Shown: positions 45,810 through 56,975 of the stretch, one piece after another
Position numbering within the stretch: position 1 is the first letter of the stretch
How the letters are laid out: the number at the start of each line of letters is the position of its first letter
Source: Schleiferiaceae bacterium
GTDB lineage: Bacteria > Bacteroidota > Bacteroidia > Flavobacteriales > Schleiferiaceae
DNA: 64,000 nt
Direction: 5' to 3'
NCBI GenBank assembly: GCA_018402665.1
Contig: JAGYIN010000004.1
Coordinates: 62,001-126,000, forward strand
Made by a program: the position numbers and the translations under genes
The notes under the pieces: generated by a model
The model's database searches: none
What the model saw: the letters and a program-made list of their open reading frames with translations, nothing else
What the model was told of the DNA's origin: nothing

Positions 45810-47545
45810 ATGCACCTACGCATTTTCGCTGCTTTGTTATTGAGTTTTGGGCTGCACGCTCAAGGCGTTATAACCATTCCGACTAAGCGGTACCGCAGTA
45901 CGGCTGAGGTTGCTCTGGAGATTTCGTTGATGGTGGAGGCCTCAATGGAAATTACAGGAACTACAACAACAGCTACCTCATTATGCGATGCGGACATCGC
46001 CCATTATCGTTGACGTTTCATCGTTCTCCGCAGCGAGTGGCTCTGATTATATCTACGTTTGGGACGGCGTTGGCTGAAGCGGTTCTTTTATCGGGTATTA
46101 TTACGGTTCATTTACCGAACAGGTTCAGCCATTACATCAACATCCGGTGCGTTGACCCTTCGCTTTTATTCAAACTATGCGGGTACTTCAAGCGGATTCG
46201 TATGTTCTTGGTCTACCTCTGGTACTACGGCGCGCCAGCTTGGCGAGTTTACAACGACTTCCCACCAGCATTAGCTACAATACACCGCTCAATTTGTTAA
46301 TACAAGTCAAAATGCAGGGTCTTATGCATGGGATTTCGGAGATGGATTCAGCGAGCACTGGTCGATATCCAGTGCATAGCTATACAGTTCAGGTACCAAA
46401 GCAGTTACGCCCCAGTTACGGCGAATTGTACAACGGTGATACGACGACCAATGAACATCACAGTGGGAATTGCGCCAAAATGGCTCAATTTCAGAGCGAT
46501 TCATTAGTCATAAACCATTCCATGTGGTACGACATTACGCGGTCCCTTACTTTTCAAATGCAGCAAGCGCCGGAAATTTGGTGTTAATTGCAAGACTCAT
46601 CGATTACCAGTTATATATTTAAAACTGATTTTGAAGACGGAACGTTAGAGACGTTTACTTCATGCAGTGCCAGCGGCTCTGCTAAAGCAATACAGTACAG
46701 TGACCAATTCGAAATGGCGCGCTCATGATGAACGGCTGCTTCAGTACTAGTGCTACAGCTGGTGCCAGTTTTCTACTGCTGGCAATATCGAGCATCCCTG
46801 CAACGAGAGTAAAATGCTGGACAAAGGGGGAGTGGTTATACCTGGTTCTCAGGTGATCGAGAAATGCCAGTATTTCCTGTTCGCCGTTCCGGGTATTCCC
46901 TGCTGGTTTGACTTCATTACGCCTAGTATACGGGCAGGCGAACGGTTATACAGCTACACTACGTATATATACCACGGCGAATGAATTTGTAGACATCAAA
47001 AAAGATACGATAATATTGACTGGACCGAACAAGACATTGATATCATCATCGATATTGTGATTATCGCTACGGGTGCCAATTCTGTATTATAATTTGAATA
47101 CGGGCATCAGCAGTATTCACGGCTACCAGTACACGACCTCTTGCGTACATTATCTCATGACGACGTTGCGAGGTACAGGCGGGAACGCACTCGGTATTTC
47201 GCAAACCTTCCGCACGGTCGCGGAGAAATAACGTGGTCGCGAATTTCCTGTGGATGCCACAGGTTTGTATGCGAGGTCTTACTTCTGAATTGGCGTTGAC
47301 CTCAAACGACACGGCGCTTGATGGGATGAAAATCCCAGTGATTATAAATGTTACAGGAGATGGAGTATGGGCCTCTAATTATTCCTCTTGTCTGAACATT
47401 TCTGGATGTTAGGAGCGGTAACCCGTGATACATTGAAGTTATGGAATACCGGTTGCTTGATACGTTAAGGGTGAACAGTGTATCTAATCTGAACCGATTA
47501 ACCGTTGCAACCACTGGATTTACTGAAAGCGCCTGAGGACACCGT
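45810..47545 (+). pseudogene. N-terminal part of a giant T9SS surface protein, frameshifted
   Basis: MHLRIFAALLLSFGLHAQ at 45810 is a signal peptide in good context. Frame-hopping then gives a CUB-like domain (SDYIYVWDGVG, GYYYGSFTEQVQP, ALTLRFYSNYAGTSSGFV) and a PKD-like segment (SYAWDFGDGFSEHW, near 46330). Further beta-rich sequence leads into the intact frame that begins at 47546. No frame is open for more than about 140 codons. I believe it is the front of one gene running to 51637, broken by many small indels. Confidence 0.7.
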
Positions 47546-50500
47546 TTGTACCCTATGCTTGGGCCAGCAGGTTCCGCAGGAACTTACAACGACAGCATTT
47601 TATTCCAAGAGCAGGATTCTACCTATGCACACTGTATTTCAGCTACAGTGCAAGATGCTCCATCTATTGGCTTTGACAGCACGGTATTCAATATATCGTA
47701 TACCGGTTGTCCGGATTCATTGGTCGTTCCGTTTTGGTTGTACAACGATGGCCAGCAGACGCTGAATTGGGGGACATCGCCTATGGGGATGAACATAACG
47801 GAAGACTTCGAATCTGGTACGATGAATACTTCATTATGGAGTTATTTCGGTTCCGGCGCAAATATTCAGTCCTCTACATACGGTTGTGGGTCCATTAACG
47901 GCAGTTACAGTTTACATTTTTACGGAGGTACGCGCTATGCAGCAACAGTTCCACTCAATCTTTTAAACGGGGGGACTGTATCCTTCGAGATGGATCAGGG
48001 CAATTGTGATAATGCGGAGTCTTCAGAAGGAATCTATTTGCAATACAGTACCAACGGTTCAACGTGGTACAACATCCAATACTTCTATACGTATTATTCA
48101 ATGACCGCCACAGCAACGATACCTGCGGCGGCAATGACCTCATCTACCCAGTTGAGATTGTACCAGCAGTCGTACAGCGGTTCGTCTTACGATGCGTGGA
48201 TTGTGGATGATTTCGAAGTGGATGCCGGTCTAGGGATGAACTTGGCGTTCAGTCCGGATACGGGGAATACAGCGGTTGGTGATTCAGAATTGGTCAACGT
48301 CATTATTTATACGGATTCGTTGCAACAAGGCTTACATACGTTCCAGGGATATATTAATAGTAATGACCCAGTGGATTCAACGGTGTATCTTACGGTGAAC
48401 CTCACTTTGGATGGTGTAAGTGAAACGTATGTGGACCGTGGTACCTGCTTTGATCTAGATACCATTGTTAAAAACAGTATCACTGTTGATAGTATACTTG
48501 TAGAGAATTTGGGTTGTGATAGCCTTTACTTCAATACACTTAGTACATCCAGTACCTTCTTCAGTGCCACAAATGCAACCGCTCAAATGTACGTCGGGGA
48601 TAGTGCGTGGGTCGTGGTGACCATTAGTCCTACTGCCACTGGTGCTATTAATGATACCGTATACATTTCGACCTCAGATACGGTTTGGCCGGTTTGTTAC
48701 TCAGGCTATGTTGCGGAGGCACCTGCTGCGTGGGTAGATACTAGTCCGATCAGTTTGAGCACACAGAACTGCGGCGACAGCGTGAACTTTACCTTCAACT
48801 TAGGGAATACTGCAGCGAATACAAATTTGAATTGGTCCGCGTCCTCAAACCCGGTATTGAATGTGGTCGTTGTGAATCAAAACGTATACCCATCGTTGTT
48901 ATCGAACCTTCAAAACTATTTAGGCACGGTAAGCAATATTTCAGTGAAAACGGTAACGTCGATTTCTGCGATGGTTTCAGAATTGGCTTGGGCAGATGTT
49001 GTGATTTTCCCACCCATCACCAACAGTTCAAATTCGTCAGATTACACTGCCGTGCAGGCGGATATGGAAGATTGGATTGAAGACGGAGGGAAGATGATCG
49101 TAATGGGAAGTACCAATGTGGGTAATATACTGGCAATGAATTGGATCAGTGGCTATTACTACGGCAACTATACGGGGTATACACATTATGTGAATGCAAC
49201 CTATTCAACGCATCCATACATTCAAGGTGTCAGTACGTCTTTTGTAACTCAATCGGCTGCTTTGGATGCGTATATCTATAATACAGGCCTCATCTATTTG
49301 GTATATAACACGTATTACCGCCAGGCGCTGAGCTATTTGCCGATGGGCGATGGTGAGTTCATTTATTATGGGTTCAATTTCAACAGCGTCTACAGTGAGA
49401 TAACGACGATAATGGATAACATTCTTGAATCTACCTTAGCGAATAAGGATCAAGGACCGGATTGGATCAGTATACAGCCTAACACGGGGAATACATCTGG
49501 TGGGGATACCACAACCGTTACGGGTACGGCTAATTCGGATAGTTTAACGGCAGGTACGCATCAGTTAACCATTACGGTAACGACGAATGACCCATCGAAT
49601 CCTTCGTTCTCCATTCCGGTAACCTTCACGGTAAATGGTTTAGGAGAGACGGCGGTTGAATCGGCGTGTACGAATTGGGATTCAGTGTACCAAAACATGG
49701 ACCATATCGAGGATGTACCGTTCTATAACGTAGGATGTGATACATTAACGTTGACGGGTACCGCTACGGGTACTAACGACTTTACGGCAGCAAGTCCATC
49801 GCTGAGTATTGCACCTGGTGATACGGGATATATTCCAGTGACCTTAAATTCAAGTACGCTAGGTAGCGTCAGTGATCAATTAACTATTTACACCAATGCG
49901 GATACCATTACGCACTGTCTCTCTGGCGTTATCGTCGGTGCTTCGGATATTAGTGTGAGTCCAAGCAGTATTACGGTAACGGTGAACAAGTGTAACAGCT
50001 TCACTACTGTACCGTATACCATTACAAACAACGGTTCAGCTGCATTGAGTTATGGGGTAAGTGTCGCGGAGGTGTACGATTCGAGTTCAACACAGAATTG
50101 GCTCTACCCAGCACCGAACTATTCGAACACACAGGTGCATACTTTCAACAACATCATAGATTCCGATACGTTGTTCTACGACATCATTCTCAATGGAGAA
50201 TACAGTGCTACGAACAATTATTTCTACCTCTATGCGAATGGAAGCTACATCCAAACCCTTTACGATAATAATGTTGCGAATTATACTAACGATACCATTT
50301 CAGGGTTCATCACCGGTACCCAGCTTACGAATATTATCAATACGGGCTATTTAACGATCCAATTGTATTCGTATAACTACACGTACGTTGCTGGACAGAC
50401 CTGTACAGTGGAGGTGCATCAAAAAGACCCCGTAACCTGGGCATCTCCTGTAGGCTTAACCACGGGCTCAGTAGCGGCCGGTTCCAGTGTAACGAAGTCT

Positions 50501-51637
50501 TTACTCGTAACAGTGAGTAACCTTGCAGTAGGTACCTACAATACTTCGGTACTGTTTGAAACGAATGATCCACAAGATCCACTCTACCAAATACCAATGA
50601 CGGTACATGTAGTGAGTGAGCCGGATATGGTATTAGGGACTAACGCCGTGAACTACGGCAACGTCTACAGTACGACTCCTGTGGTAGATAGTGTTTTAGT
50701 GACGAATGATGGATGTACCGATTTGTCCATTACAAACATCGCTTCAAATAATCCCCATTTTTTACCGAGCTGGACGTCTAAGACCATAGCAGCCGGCGCA
50801 AGTTCATGGTTAGAAGTGACCTTCACAGCGACCACGGCAACGCAGCAAACGGGTATTTTAACCGTTACGAATACTGATAGTATTCAATATGTCAACCTCA
50901 GTGCAAATGTGATTTTCGCACCAGATGCCGATTACCAATACCAAGTGCAGAATGCCTGTACTGGTGAGGTAAGTTTCATCAATGAGAGTACCAATGGGTC
51001 GCAGTATTTCTGGGCTTTTGGTGACGGCACGTTCTCTGCGGCAGTGAATCCTACCCACAACTACAGCAAACCCGGCACATATCAAGTGATGCTTGTGACT
51101 TCAAATGCAGGTGGGGCAGATACGCTATTTAAGAATGTCGCGTTGAATGATATTATCTACGTCGCTTCAGAATTCGCAGATACGGTTCAAGCCGGTACAA
51201 CGGTCCAATTCATAGATTCGTCCATGTACGCGAACTCCTGGCAGTGGTACTTTGGTGACGGTGGCAATGCTAATTCTCCTAATCCGCAGCACACGTATGC
51301 AAATAAGGGTACGTACATTGTGACCTTACTTGTGACGAATTCAGCCGGTTGTTCGGGTTCTGATAACAATGCCATCATCGTGACAAGCGGTATAGGGTTG
51401 GATGAAAACGTAGCGATTGATTTGACGCTCTATCCAAACCCAACACAGGGTTCCATTGAGGTTCAAACGTCGGCTGAGGTGGTTCGGATGGAGTTGTACA
51501 GCCCAGCAGGACAGTTGATTGATGAAGGTCCATTCCGCAAGACTATAGATCTGAGTGCGTATCCTGCGGGTACTTACCAATTGGTCTTTAGAGGCGATGG
51601 TTTTGTCGTTCGTAAATCCGTAGGCATACTCCACTAA
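47546..51637 (+). CDS. giant T9SS surface protein with reelin-like, HYDIN/ASPM-like, GATase-like and PKD domains
   Basis: The intact C-terminal 1363 residues of the gene starting at 45810. Near residue 90 a jellyroll module begins (NITEDFESGTMNTSLWSYFG), similar to reelin-type subrepeats. Several anchor modules follow, containing N-D-P or cysteine-pair motifs (YINSNDPVDSTVYLTVNL). An embedded alpha/beta segment at about residues 435-630 (VLNVVVVNQNVYPSLL, WADVVIFPP, DMEDWIEDGGKMIVMGS) resembles GATase-1-like/DUF4350 folds. Two PKD domains (YFWAFGDGTFS, WQWYFGDGGN) and a T9SS type A tail (LTLYPNPTQGSIEV) end it. Exported to the cell surface; ligand unknown. Confidence 0.85.
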   Translation: MYPMLGPAGSAGTYNDSILFQEQDSTYAHCISATVQDAPSIGFDSTVFNISYTGCPDSLVVPFWLYNDGQQTLNWGTSPMGMNITEDFESGTMNTSLWSYFGSGANIQSSTYGCGSINGSYSLHFYGGTRYAATVPLNLLNGGTVSFEMDQGNCDNAESSEGIYLQYSTNGSTWYNIQYFYTYYSMTATATIPAAAMTSSTQLRLYQQSYSGSSYDAWIVDDFEVDAGLGMNLAFSPDTGNTAVGDSELVNVIIYTDSLQQGLHTFQGYINSNDPVDSTVYLTVNLTLDGVSETYVDRGTCFDLDTIVKNSITVDSILVENLGCDSLYFNTLSTSSTFFSATNATAQMYVGDSAWVVVTISPTATGAINDTVYISTSDTVWPVCYSGYVAEAPAAWVDTSPISLSTQNCGDSVNFTFNLGNTAANTNLNWSASSNPVLNVVVVNQNVYPSLLSNLQNYLGTVSNISVKTVTSISAMVSELAWADVVIFPPITNSSNSSDYTAVQADMEDWIEDGGKMIVMGSTNVGNILAMNWISGYYYGNYTGYTHYVNATYSTHPYIQGVSTSFVTQSAALDAYIYNTGLIYLVYNTYYRQALSYLPMGDGEFIYYGFNFNSVYSEITTIMDNILESTLANKDQGPDWISIQPNTGNTSGGDTTTVTGTANSDSLTAGTHQLTITVTTNDPSNPSFSIPVTFTVNGLGETAVESACTNWDSVYQNMDHIEDVPFYNVGCDTLTLTGTATGTNDFTAASPSLSIAPGDTGYIPVTLNSSTLGSVSDQLTIYTNADTITHCLSGVIVGASDISVSPSSITVTVNKCNSFTTVPYTITNNGSAALSYGVSVAEVYDSSSTQNWLYPAPNYSNTQVHTFNNIIDSDTLFYDIILNGEYSATNNYFYLYANGSYIQTLYDNNVANYTNDTISGFITGTQLTNIINTGYLTIQLYSYNYTYVAGQTCTVEVHQKDPVTWASPVGLTTGSVAAGSSVTKSLLVTVSNLAVGTYNTSVLFETNDPQDPLYQIPMTVHVVSEPDMVLGTNAVNYGNVYSTTPVVDSVLVTNDGCTDLSITNIASNNPHFLPSWTSKTIAAGASSWLEVTFTATTATQQTGILTVTNTDSIQYVNLSANVIFAPDADYQYQVQNACTGEVSFINESTNGSQYFWAFGDGTFSAAVNPTHNYSKPGTYQVMLVTSNAGGADTLFKNVALNDIIYVASEFADTVQAGTTVQFIDSSMYANSWQWYFGDGGNANSPNPQHTYANKGTYIVTLLVTNSAGCSGSDNNAIIVTSGIGLDENVAIDLTLYPNPTQGSIEVQTSAEVVRMELYSPAGQLIDEGPFRKTIDLSAYPAGTYQLVFRGDGFVVRKSVGILH

Positions 51638-51669
51638 CACCGCCGACAAGCGCGTGTATTAAGGAATTA

Positions 51670-51702
51670 AAAAGGGGCCGCGCAACGCGCGGCCCCTTTT
51701 TC
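51670..51702. terminator. strong bidirectional terminator
   Basis: GGGGCCGCG (51674-51682) pairs with CGCGGCCCC (51688-51696), extended by AAAA and TTTT. It lies between the convergent T9SS gene and metK. Confidence 0.9.
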
Positions 51703-51725
51703 TTTACACTGTTTTTGGCTTGCTC

Positions 51726-52985
51726 TTAGCAGCTGAATGCATTTTTGAATCCATCCACAAAGTCAAGTTTTTCCCAAGTAAACAATTCCACGTCAAGTTT
51801 GAGCTCTGTTCTACCGTCGGCAGATTTGAAGGTTTTTGTAACCGTTTCATTGGAACGTCCCATGTGGCCGTAGGCCGCACTTTCACTATACATCGGTTGA
51901 CGCAGTTTTAAATTTTTCTCAATCAATCCTGGACGGAAGTCGTAAAGTTCCTTCACCTTGGCGGCAATTTCACCATCCGTAAAATCAACTTTCGATGTTC
52001 CGTAGGTATCGACAAAGACGCCCATAGGCTCAACCACACCGATCGCATAAGAAACCTGTACGAGCACCTGATCACATACACCAGCAGCTACGAGATTTTT
52101 TGCAACATGACGGGTTGCATATGCAGCAGAGCGGTCTACTTTGGAAGGATCTTTCCCTGAAAATGCACCACCTCCATGGGCACCTTTTCCACCGTAGGTA
52201 TCGACAATAATTTTACGTCCCGTAAGTCCAGTATCACCGTGCGGTCCACCGATCACGAATTTACCTGTAGGGTTAATATGGTAGGTAACGTCTTCACCAA
52301 ACAATGCTTGGATCTCAGCCGGTAAATCTGCTTTTACAGCTGGAATTACCAGGTTAACAATGTCCGATTTGATTTTCGCCAACATCACCTCGTCGTTCGC
52401 ATCGAAATCATCATGTTGGGTACTAACGACGATTGCTTCTATACGTTCGGGCTTGTTGTCGTCACTGTATTGAATAGTTACCTGACTTTTAGAATCCGGA
52501 CGTAAATAAGGAATCTGTGTGCCAGCTCTTCTGAAATCGGCCAATTTTCGCAGGATACGGTGGCTCAAATCTAATGCCAGCGGCATGTAATTTTCAGTTT
52601 CATTTGAAGCATATCCGAACATCATCCCCTGGTCGCCAGCACCCTGGTCTTCAGGTTTTCCACGGTCTACACCTCGATTAATGTCGTCGCTTTGGTCGTG
52701 GATGGCACTTAAAACACCACAAGAGTCTGCTTCAAACATGTATTCGCTTTTTGTATAGCCAATGCGTTGGATGACTTCACGTGTAATGCTTTGTACATCT
52801 AAGTACGCTGACGACTTTACTTCGCCAGCAAGAATGACTTGTCCGGTAGTTACAAGAGTTTCACAAGCAACTTTTGATTGCGGATCAAAAGCCAAAAAAT
52901 TATCGATGATGGCATCTGAGATTTGATCGGCTATTTTGTCTGGGTGTCCTTCGGAAACACTTTCAGAAGTGAAGAAATAAGACAT
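51726..52985 (-). CDS. metK: S-adenosylmethionine synthase
   Basis: MetK makes SAM from methionine and ATP. At 419 residues it is full length. Motifs: [20 protein letters not shown] (start), the ATP-binding [31 protein letters not shown], and the P-loop-like [16 protein letters not shown]. It diverges from the SAM-I riboswitch and metH/metF genes, so synthesis of methionine and its conversion to SAM are linked in one locus. No riboswitch is seen on its own side. Confidence 0.97.
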   Translation of the reverse strand: MSYFFTSESVSEGHPDKIADQISDAIIDNFLAFDPQSKVACETLVTTGQVILAGEVKSSAYLDVQSITREVIQRIGYTKSEYMFEADSCGVLSAIHDQSDDINRGVDRGKPEDQGAGDQGMMFGYASNETENYMPLALDLSHRILRKLADFRRAGTQIPYLRPDSKSQVTIQYSDDNKPERIEAIVVSTQHDDFDANDEVMLAKIKSDIVNLVIPAVKADLPAEIQALFGEDVTYHINPTGKFVIGGPHGDTGLTGRKIIVDTYGGKGAHGGGAFSGKDPSKVDRSAAYATRHVAKNLVAAGVCDQVLVQVSYAIGVVEPMGVFVDTYGTSKVDFTDGEIAAKVKELYDFRPGLIEKNLKLRQPMYSESAAYGHMGRSNETVTKTFKSADGRTELKLDVELFTWEKLDFVDGFKNAFSC

Positions 52986-53182
52986 CTCTCTATGATTTAT
53001 TAGGGTTTACTTAAGTTAAGTAGAAGTATTCAAGCTGCTTGCCCTACGAGATGTGTGCTGTATTTAGCATTTTTTATCGTGGTTGCAAGCAGTCAAATCC
53101 TTCCACTGCCCCAAAAGTAGAAAATAATTTGAGTTTCTATACCTGAGATGCAACTTTTTCGAAAAATCCGTTCTAATTTTAC

Positions 53183-53280
53183 CACGCTATCAAGAAAGAC
53201 TGAGGGATTGGGCCCTGTGATGTCTTGGCAACCCGGAAGAGCCGGGTGCCACAACCCACCCGAATAAGGGAATGATACGT
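53183..53280 (+). ncRNA. SAM-I (S-box) riboswitch
   Basis: P1 is closed by TATCA (53188-53192) and TGATA (53273-53277), and extended by ACG/CGT with a bulged C. Conserved core elements are in order: GAGGGA, GGGCCC, TGA, GGCAACC, a P3 hairpin ACCCGG/CCGGGT, and GGTGCCAC, then a short P4 CCC/GGG. It lies 53 bases upstream of the metH start. No T-rich terminator follows, which suggests translational control. The rest of the 347-base gap back to metK holds no gene that I can see. Confidence 0.93.
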
Positions 53281-53332
53281 ATCGCAGACGCAGCGCCACC
53301 ACCTTTCTTCTTAGCACCTAACCTTGGAAGAG

Positions 53333-54325
53333 ATGACATTAGCACAAGCTGTACAGCAAAAAATTTTAGTTTTGGACGGTGCCATGGGCACTATGATTCA
53401 AGCTCATAAGTTTGAGGAAGAGGATTATAGAGGCGAACGCTTCGCCGACTATCCGCACTCACTTAAGGGCAATAACGATTTGTTGGTGCTCACACAACCT
53501 GAGGCGATTGACGCCATTCATTTAGCCTATTTAGAGGCCGGTGCTGATATCGTCGAGACCAATACGTTCAATGCGAACAGCATTTCCATGGAAGATTACC
53601 ACATGAGTGATCTGGTGGTCGAGTTGAATGTCGCGGCAGTGGAAAGTGCACGTCGTGCCATTCAACAGTACCGCGAGAATGGAGGAACAGATGCAAAATA
53701 TATCGCAGGTTCAGTAGGGCCAACCAACAAAACAGCCTCTCTGAGCCCGGATGTGAACAATCCTGGTTTTAGAGCAGTATCCTTCGATGATTTACGCGCT
53801 TGTTACTTCGAACAGTGCGAGGCGCTCGTCGGCGCTGGGGTAGATGCGTTATTGATTGAGACGGTATTTGATACGTTGAATGCAAAGGCCGCTCTATTTG
53901 CCGCGCAAGATGCCATTGAAGCGTCGGGTCGTGAAGTCGCTATCATGCTGAGCGGAACCATTACGGATGCCTCCGGCCGTACCTTAAGTGGTCAGACTAC
54001 AGAGGCGTTCCTAATTTCGGTTGGTCATGCACCCTTACTGAGCATTGGATTAAACTGTGCTTTGGGAGCGAAGCAGTTGATGCCGTACTTACAAACACTG
54101 GACGCGAAAGCACCTTTTGCAGTGAGCGCACACCCTAATGCAGGATTACCCAACGCTTTTGGTGAATACGATGAGACGGCAGATCAAATGGCCGCGCAGA
54201 TTAAAGAATATTTAGATTTGAATTTGATCAATATCATTGGTGGATGTTGTGGAACTTCTCCCGCACATATTGCGGCCATTGCCGCATTGGCAAAAAACTA
54301 TAAACCTCGCAATTATGTCGCATAA
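53333..54325 (+). CDS. metH: methionine synthase, homocysteine-binding module (split MetH, N-terminal subunit)
   Basis: This 330-residue protein is the zinc/homocysteine domain of cobalamin-dependent methionine synthase as a separate gene. It has [39 protein letters not shown], and the zinc cysteines in [12 protein letters not shown] and [13 protein letters not shown]. The ATG at 53333 is used; an in-frame TTG nine bases upstream is possible but less likely. Its stop lies 11 bases inside the next gene, so translation of the two halves is probably coupled. Controlled by the SAM-I riboswitch. Confidence 0.94.
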   Translation: MTLAQAVQQKILVLDGAMGTMIQAHKFEEEDYRGERFADYPHSLKGNNDLLVLTQPEAIDAIHLAYLEAGADIVETNTFNANSISMEDYHMSDLVVELNVAAVESARRAIQQYRENGGTDAKYIAGSVGPTNKTASLSPDVNNPGFRAVSFDDLRACYFEQCEALVGAGVDALLIETVFDTLNAKAALFAAQDAIEASGREVAIMLSGTITDASGRTLSGQTTEAFLISVGHAPLLSIGLNCALGAKQLMPYLQTLDAKAPFAVSAHPNAGLPNAFGEYDETADQMAAQIKEYLDLNLINIIGGCCGTSPAHIAAIAALAKNYKPRNYVA

Positions 54326-56972
54326 TCTTCCAGACCGTCCCATGCGTCTTTCGGGTTTAGAACCGTTAGTGATTACGCCGGATACCAACTTTGTGAATGT
54401 TGGCGAGCGTACCAATGTAACGGGGTCCAAAAAATTCTTGCGCCTCATAAAAGAGCGCAATTTTGATGAAGCCCTTGATGTTGCCCGCGATCAAGTAGAG
54501 GGGGGAGCACAAATCATTGATATCAATATGGATGAAGGGATGATTGATGGCGTAGAAGCCATGACGACCTTCTTAAATCTGATCGCTGCAGAACCGGATA
54601 TTGCTCGTGTGCCCATCATGATCGATAGTTCGAAATGGGAAATTATCGAGGCAGGTTTGAAATGTGTACAGGGCAAATGTGTGGTAAATTCCATCTCTTT
54701 AAAAGGAGGTGAGGAAGAGTTTATTGCCCAAGCACGCACCATCAAACGGTACGGTGCTGCGGTCATTATTATGGCCTTTGATGAAGACGGTCAAGCCGAC
54801 ACCTACGAACGTCGTATCGAAATTTGTGAACGTTCTTATAACATTTTAACAGAGCGGGTGCAGTTTCCCGCGGAGGATATCATTTTTGACCCCAATATAT
54901 TTCCTGTAGCTACAGGGATGGAAGAGCATCGGAAGAATGCACTGGATTTTTTCCGCGCCACAAAATGGATCAAAGAAAACCTGCCTTATGCAAAGATTAG
55001 CGGCGGTGTCTCTAATGTGAGTTTCTCATTTAGAGGGAATAATACTGTACGTGAAGCCATGCATGCCTCTTTTCTATACCATGCGATTCAACACGGGATG
55101 GACATGGGTATTGTCAATCCAACGATGTTAGAAGTGTATGCCGAAGTGGATAAGGAGCTCATGGAGCATATCGAAGACGTATTGCTTGACCGGCGGGATG
55201 ATGCTACAGAACGCTTATTAGAGTTCTCCCAAACGGTAGCTGGAACGGTTAAAGATGAGGCGAAAGTATTGGAATGGCGCAATGAGCCCGTGGCGAAGCG
55301 TCTCGAACATGCCTTAATCAAAGGGATTACGGAGTTTATCGATGAAGATGTCGAGGAAGCCCGTCAGGCATTCGCGAAACCCTTGCACGTTATAGAAGGA
55401 CCTTTAATGGACGGAATGAACGTCGTAGGCGATCTTTTCGGCGAAGGAAAAATGTTTTTGCCGCAGGTGGTAAAAAGTGCACGCGTTATGAAGAAGGCAG
55501 TAGCGTATTTGATGCCTTATTTAGAGGCAGAGAAAGAAGTGGGTACTTCTTCAAGTGCAGGTAAAGTGTTGCTCGCCACGGTGAAAGGCGATGTACACGA
55601 TATTGGTAAAAATATCGTAGGCGTTGTCATGGCGTGCAACAACTTTGAAATCATTGATCTTGGAGTGATGGTACCGCCAGAGAAAATTTTGCAAGCAGCG
55701 CAAGAACACCATGTAGATATTATAGGTCTTAGTGGGTTAATCACCCCTTCGTTGGATGAGATGATACATATCGCAAAGGAAATGAAGCGTTTGGGCATGA
55801 CGCAGCCGCTTTTGATCGGTGGTGCTACGACCTCACGAGCACATACAGCGGTAAAAATTGACCCGGAGTACGACGGTCCAGTATTGCATGTGGTGGATGC
55901 CAGTCGTGCAGTGGGGGTGTGTTCGAAGTTATTGAGCGAGCTCGGAAAAGACTATGCGGCCACTGAAAAAGAAGGATTGGCAAAGGTTCGTGAGGGCTAC
56001 GCGAAACACCGCGAGAAAAAGGCATTGGTGCCGTTGGCCTATGCGCAGGAGCACAAGCCTAAATTGGTCTTTGATGCGACCACAGTACCTACACCAAAAT
56101 TTATAGGTACCAAGCATTTGCGTAGTATTTCTATTGCGGAGGTGGTGCCTTACATTGACTGGACTCCTTTTTTTCAGACTTGGCAACTCTTCGGGAAATT
56201 CCCCCGGATTTTAGAAGATGAAGTTGTTGGGGAACAAGCAAAAAGTGTCTATGCCGATGCACAAAAAATGCTGCGTACACTGCAAAAAGAGCAATGGCTA
56301 ACGCTGAATGCGGCCTATGGTATTTTCCCTGCACAAAGTAGAGGAGAAGAAATTATACTCGGTGAGAATGGTGCTTTGGGCAGCTTTTATTCGCTGCGTC
56401 AAACCGGTGAAAAGTCGAAATTCCAAGCCCTTTCAGATTTTGTAGCTCCTGAAGGCACTGTTCAGGATTATGTAGGCGGTTTTGCGGTAACGGCAGGACT
56501 AGACATAGAGAAAACGCTGACGAAATTTGAGGCCGCACACGATGACTATAGTAGCTTGATGCTGAAGGCATTGGCAGATCGTTTAGCAGAAGGTCTTGCG
56601 GAGTATGTGCATTTAAAGATTCGCCGTGAGATCTGGGGCTATGCACCAGAGGAACAGTTGACGAACGACCAGTTGATTGCCGAGAAATATAGAGGAATTA
56701 GACCTGCGCCAGGTTATCCGGCTTGTCCAGACCACCTCGATAAAACAACGCTGTTTGACTTGTTGGATGCGCCGTCAATAGGAATGTCGCTGACCGAAAG
56801 TTTAGCGATGTATCCGGCATCGAGCGTAAGTGGCTATTACTTCGCACATCCGGATTCAAAATATTTCGCCGTTGGAAAATTGGCCAAAGATCAAATAGCA
56901 TCCTACGCCGCACTACGAGGCATTGATGTGGCAACTGCAGAAAAGTGGTTGGCGCCTAATCTTAACTATTAA
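54315..56972 (+). CDS. metH: methionine synthase, folate-, cobalamin- and activation-domain module (split MetH, C-terminal subunit)
   Basis: This 885-residue protein carries the rest of MetH. The pterin-binding domain opens [16 protein letters not shown]. The cobalamin domain has the His-on motif [16 protein letters not shown] (DxHxxG) and [13 protein letters not shown]. The AdoMet reactivation domain has [18 protein letters not shown]. The start is ATG at 54315 ([14 protein letters not shown]); the longer frame from 54237 overlaps the first subunit more deeply. The split of MetH into two genes is frequent in Bacteroidota. Confidence 0.95.
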   Translation: MSHNLPDRPMRLSGLEPLVITPDTNFVNVGERTNVTGSKKFLRLIKERNFDEALDVARDQVEGGAQIIDINMDEGMIDGVEAMTTFLNLIAAEPDIARVPIMIDSSKWEIIEAGLKCVQGKCVVNSISLKGGEEEFIAQARTIKRYGAAVIIMAFDEDGQADTYERRIEICERSYNILTERVQFPAEDIIFDPNIFPVATGMEEHRKNALDFFRATKWIKENLPYAKISGGVSNVSFSFRGNNTVREAMHASFLYHAIQHGMDMGIVNPTMLEVYAEVDKELMEHIEDVLLDRRDDATERLLEFSQTVAGTVKDEAKVLEWRNEPVAKRLEHALIKGITEFIDEDVEEARQAFAKPLHVIEGPLMDGMNVVGDLFGEGKMFLPQVVKSARVMKKAVAYLMPYLEAEKEVGTSSSAGKVLLATVKGDVHDIGKNIVGVVMACNNFEIIDLGVMVPPEKILQAAQEHHVDIIGLSGLITPSLDEMIHIAKEMKRLGMTQPLLIGGATTSRAHTAVKIDPEYDGPVLHVVDASRAVGVCSKLLSELGKDYAATEKEGLAKVREGYAKHREKKALVPLAYAQEHKPKLVFDATTVPTPKFIGTKHLRSISIAEVVPYIDWTPFFQTWQLFGKFPRILEDEVVGEQAKSVYADAQKMLRTLQKEQWLTLNAAYGIFPAQSRGEEIILGENGALGSFYSLRQTGEKSKFQALSDFVAPEGTVQDYVGGFAVTAGLDIEKTLTKFEAAHDDYSSLMLKALADRLAEGLAEYVHLKIRREIWGYAPEEQLTNDQLIAEKYRGIRPAPGYPACPDHLDKTTLFDLLDAPSIGMSLTESLAMYPASSVSGYYFAHPDSKYFAVGKLAKDQIASYAALRGIDVATAEKWLAPNLNY

Positions 56973-56975
56973 GGA

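Noticed and set aside
54212-54460. Minus-strand open frame across the metH overlap
   Set aside because: It is a shadow of two certain plus-strand genes with no recognisable features.
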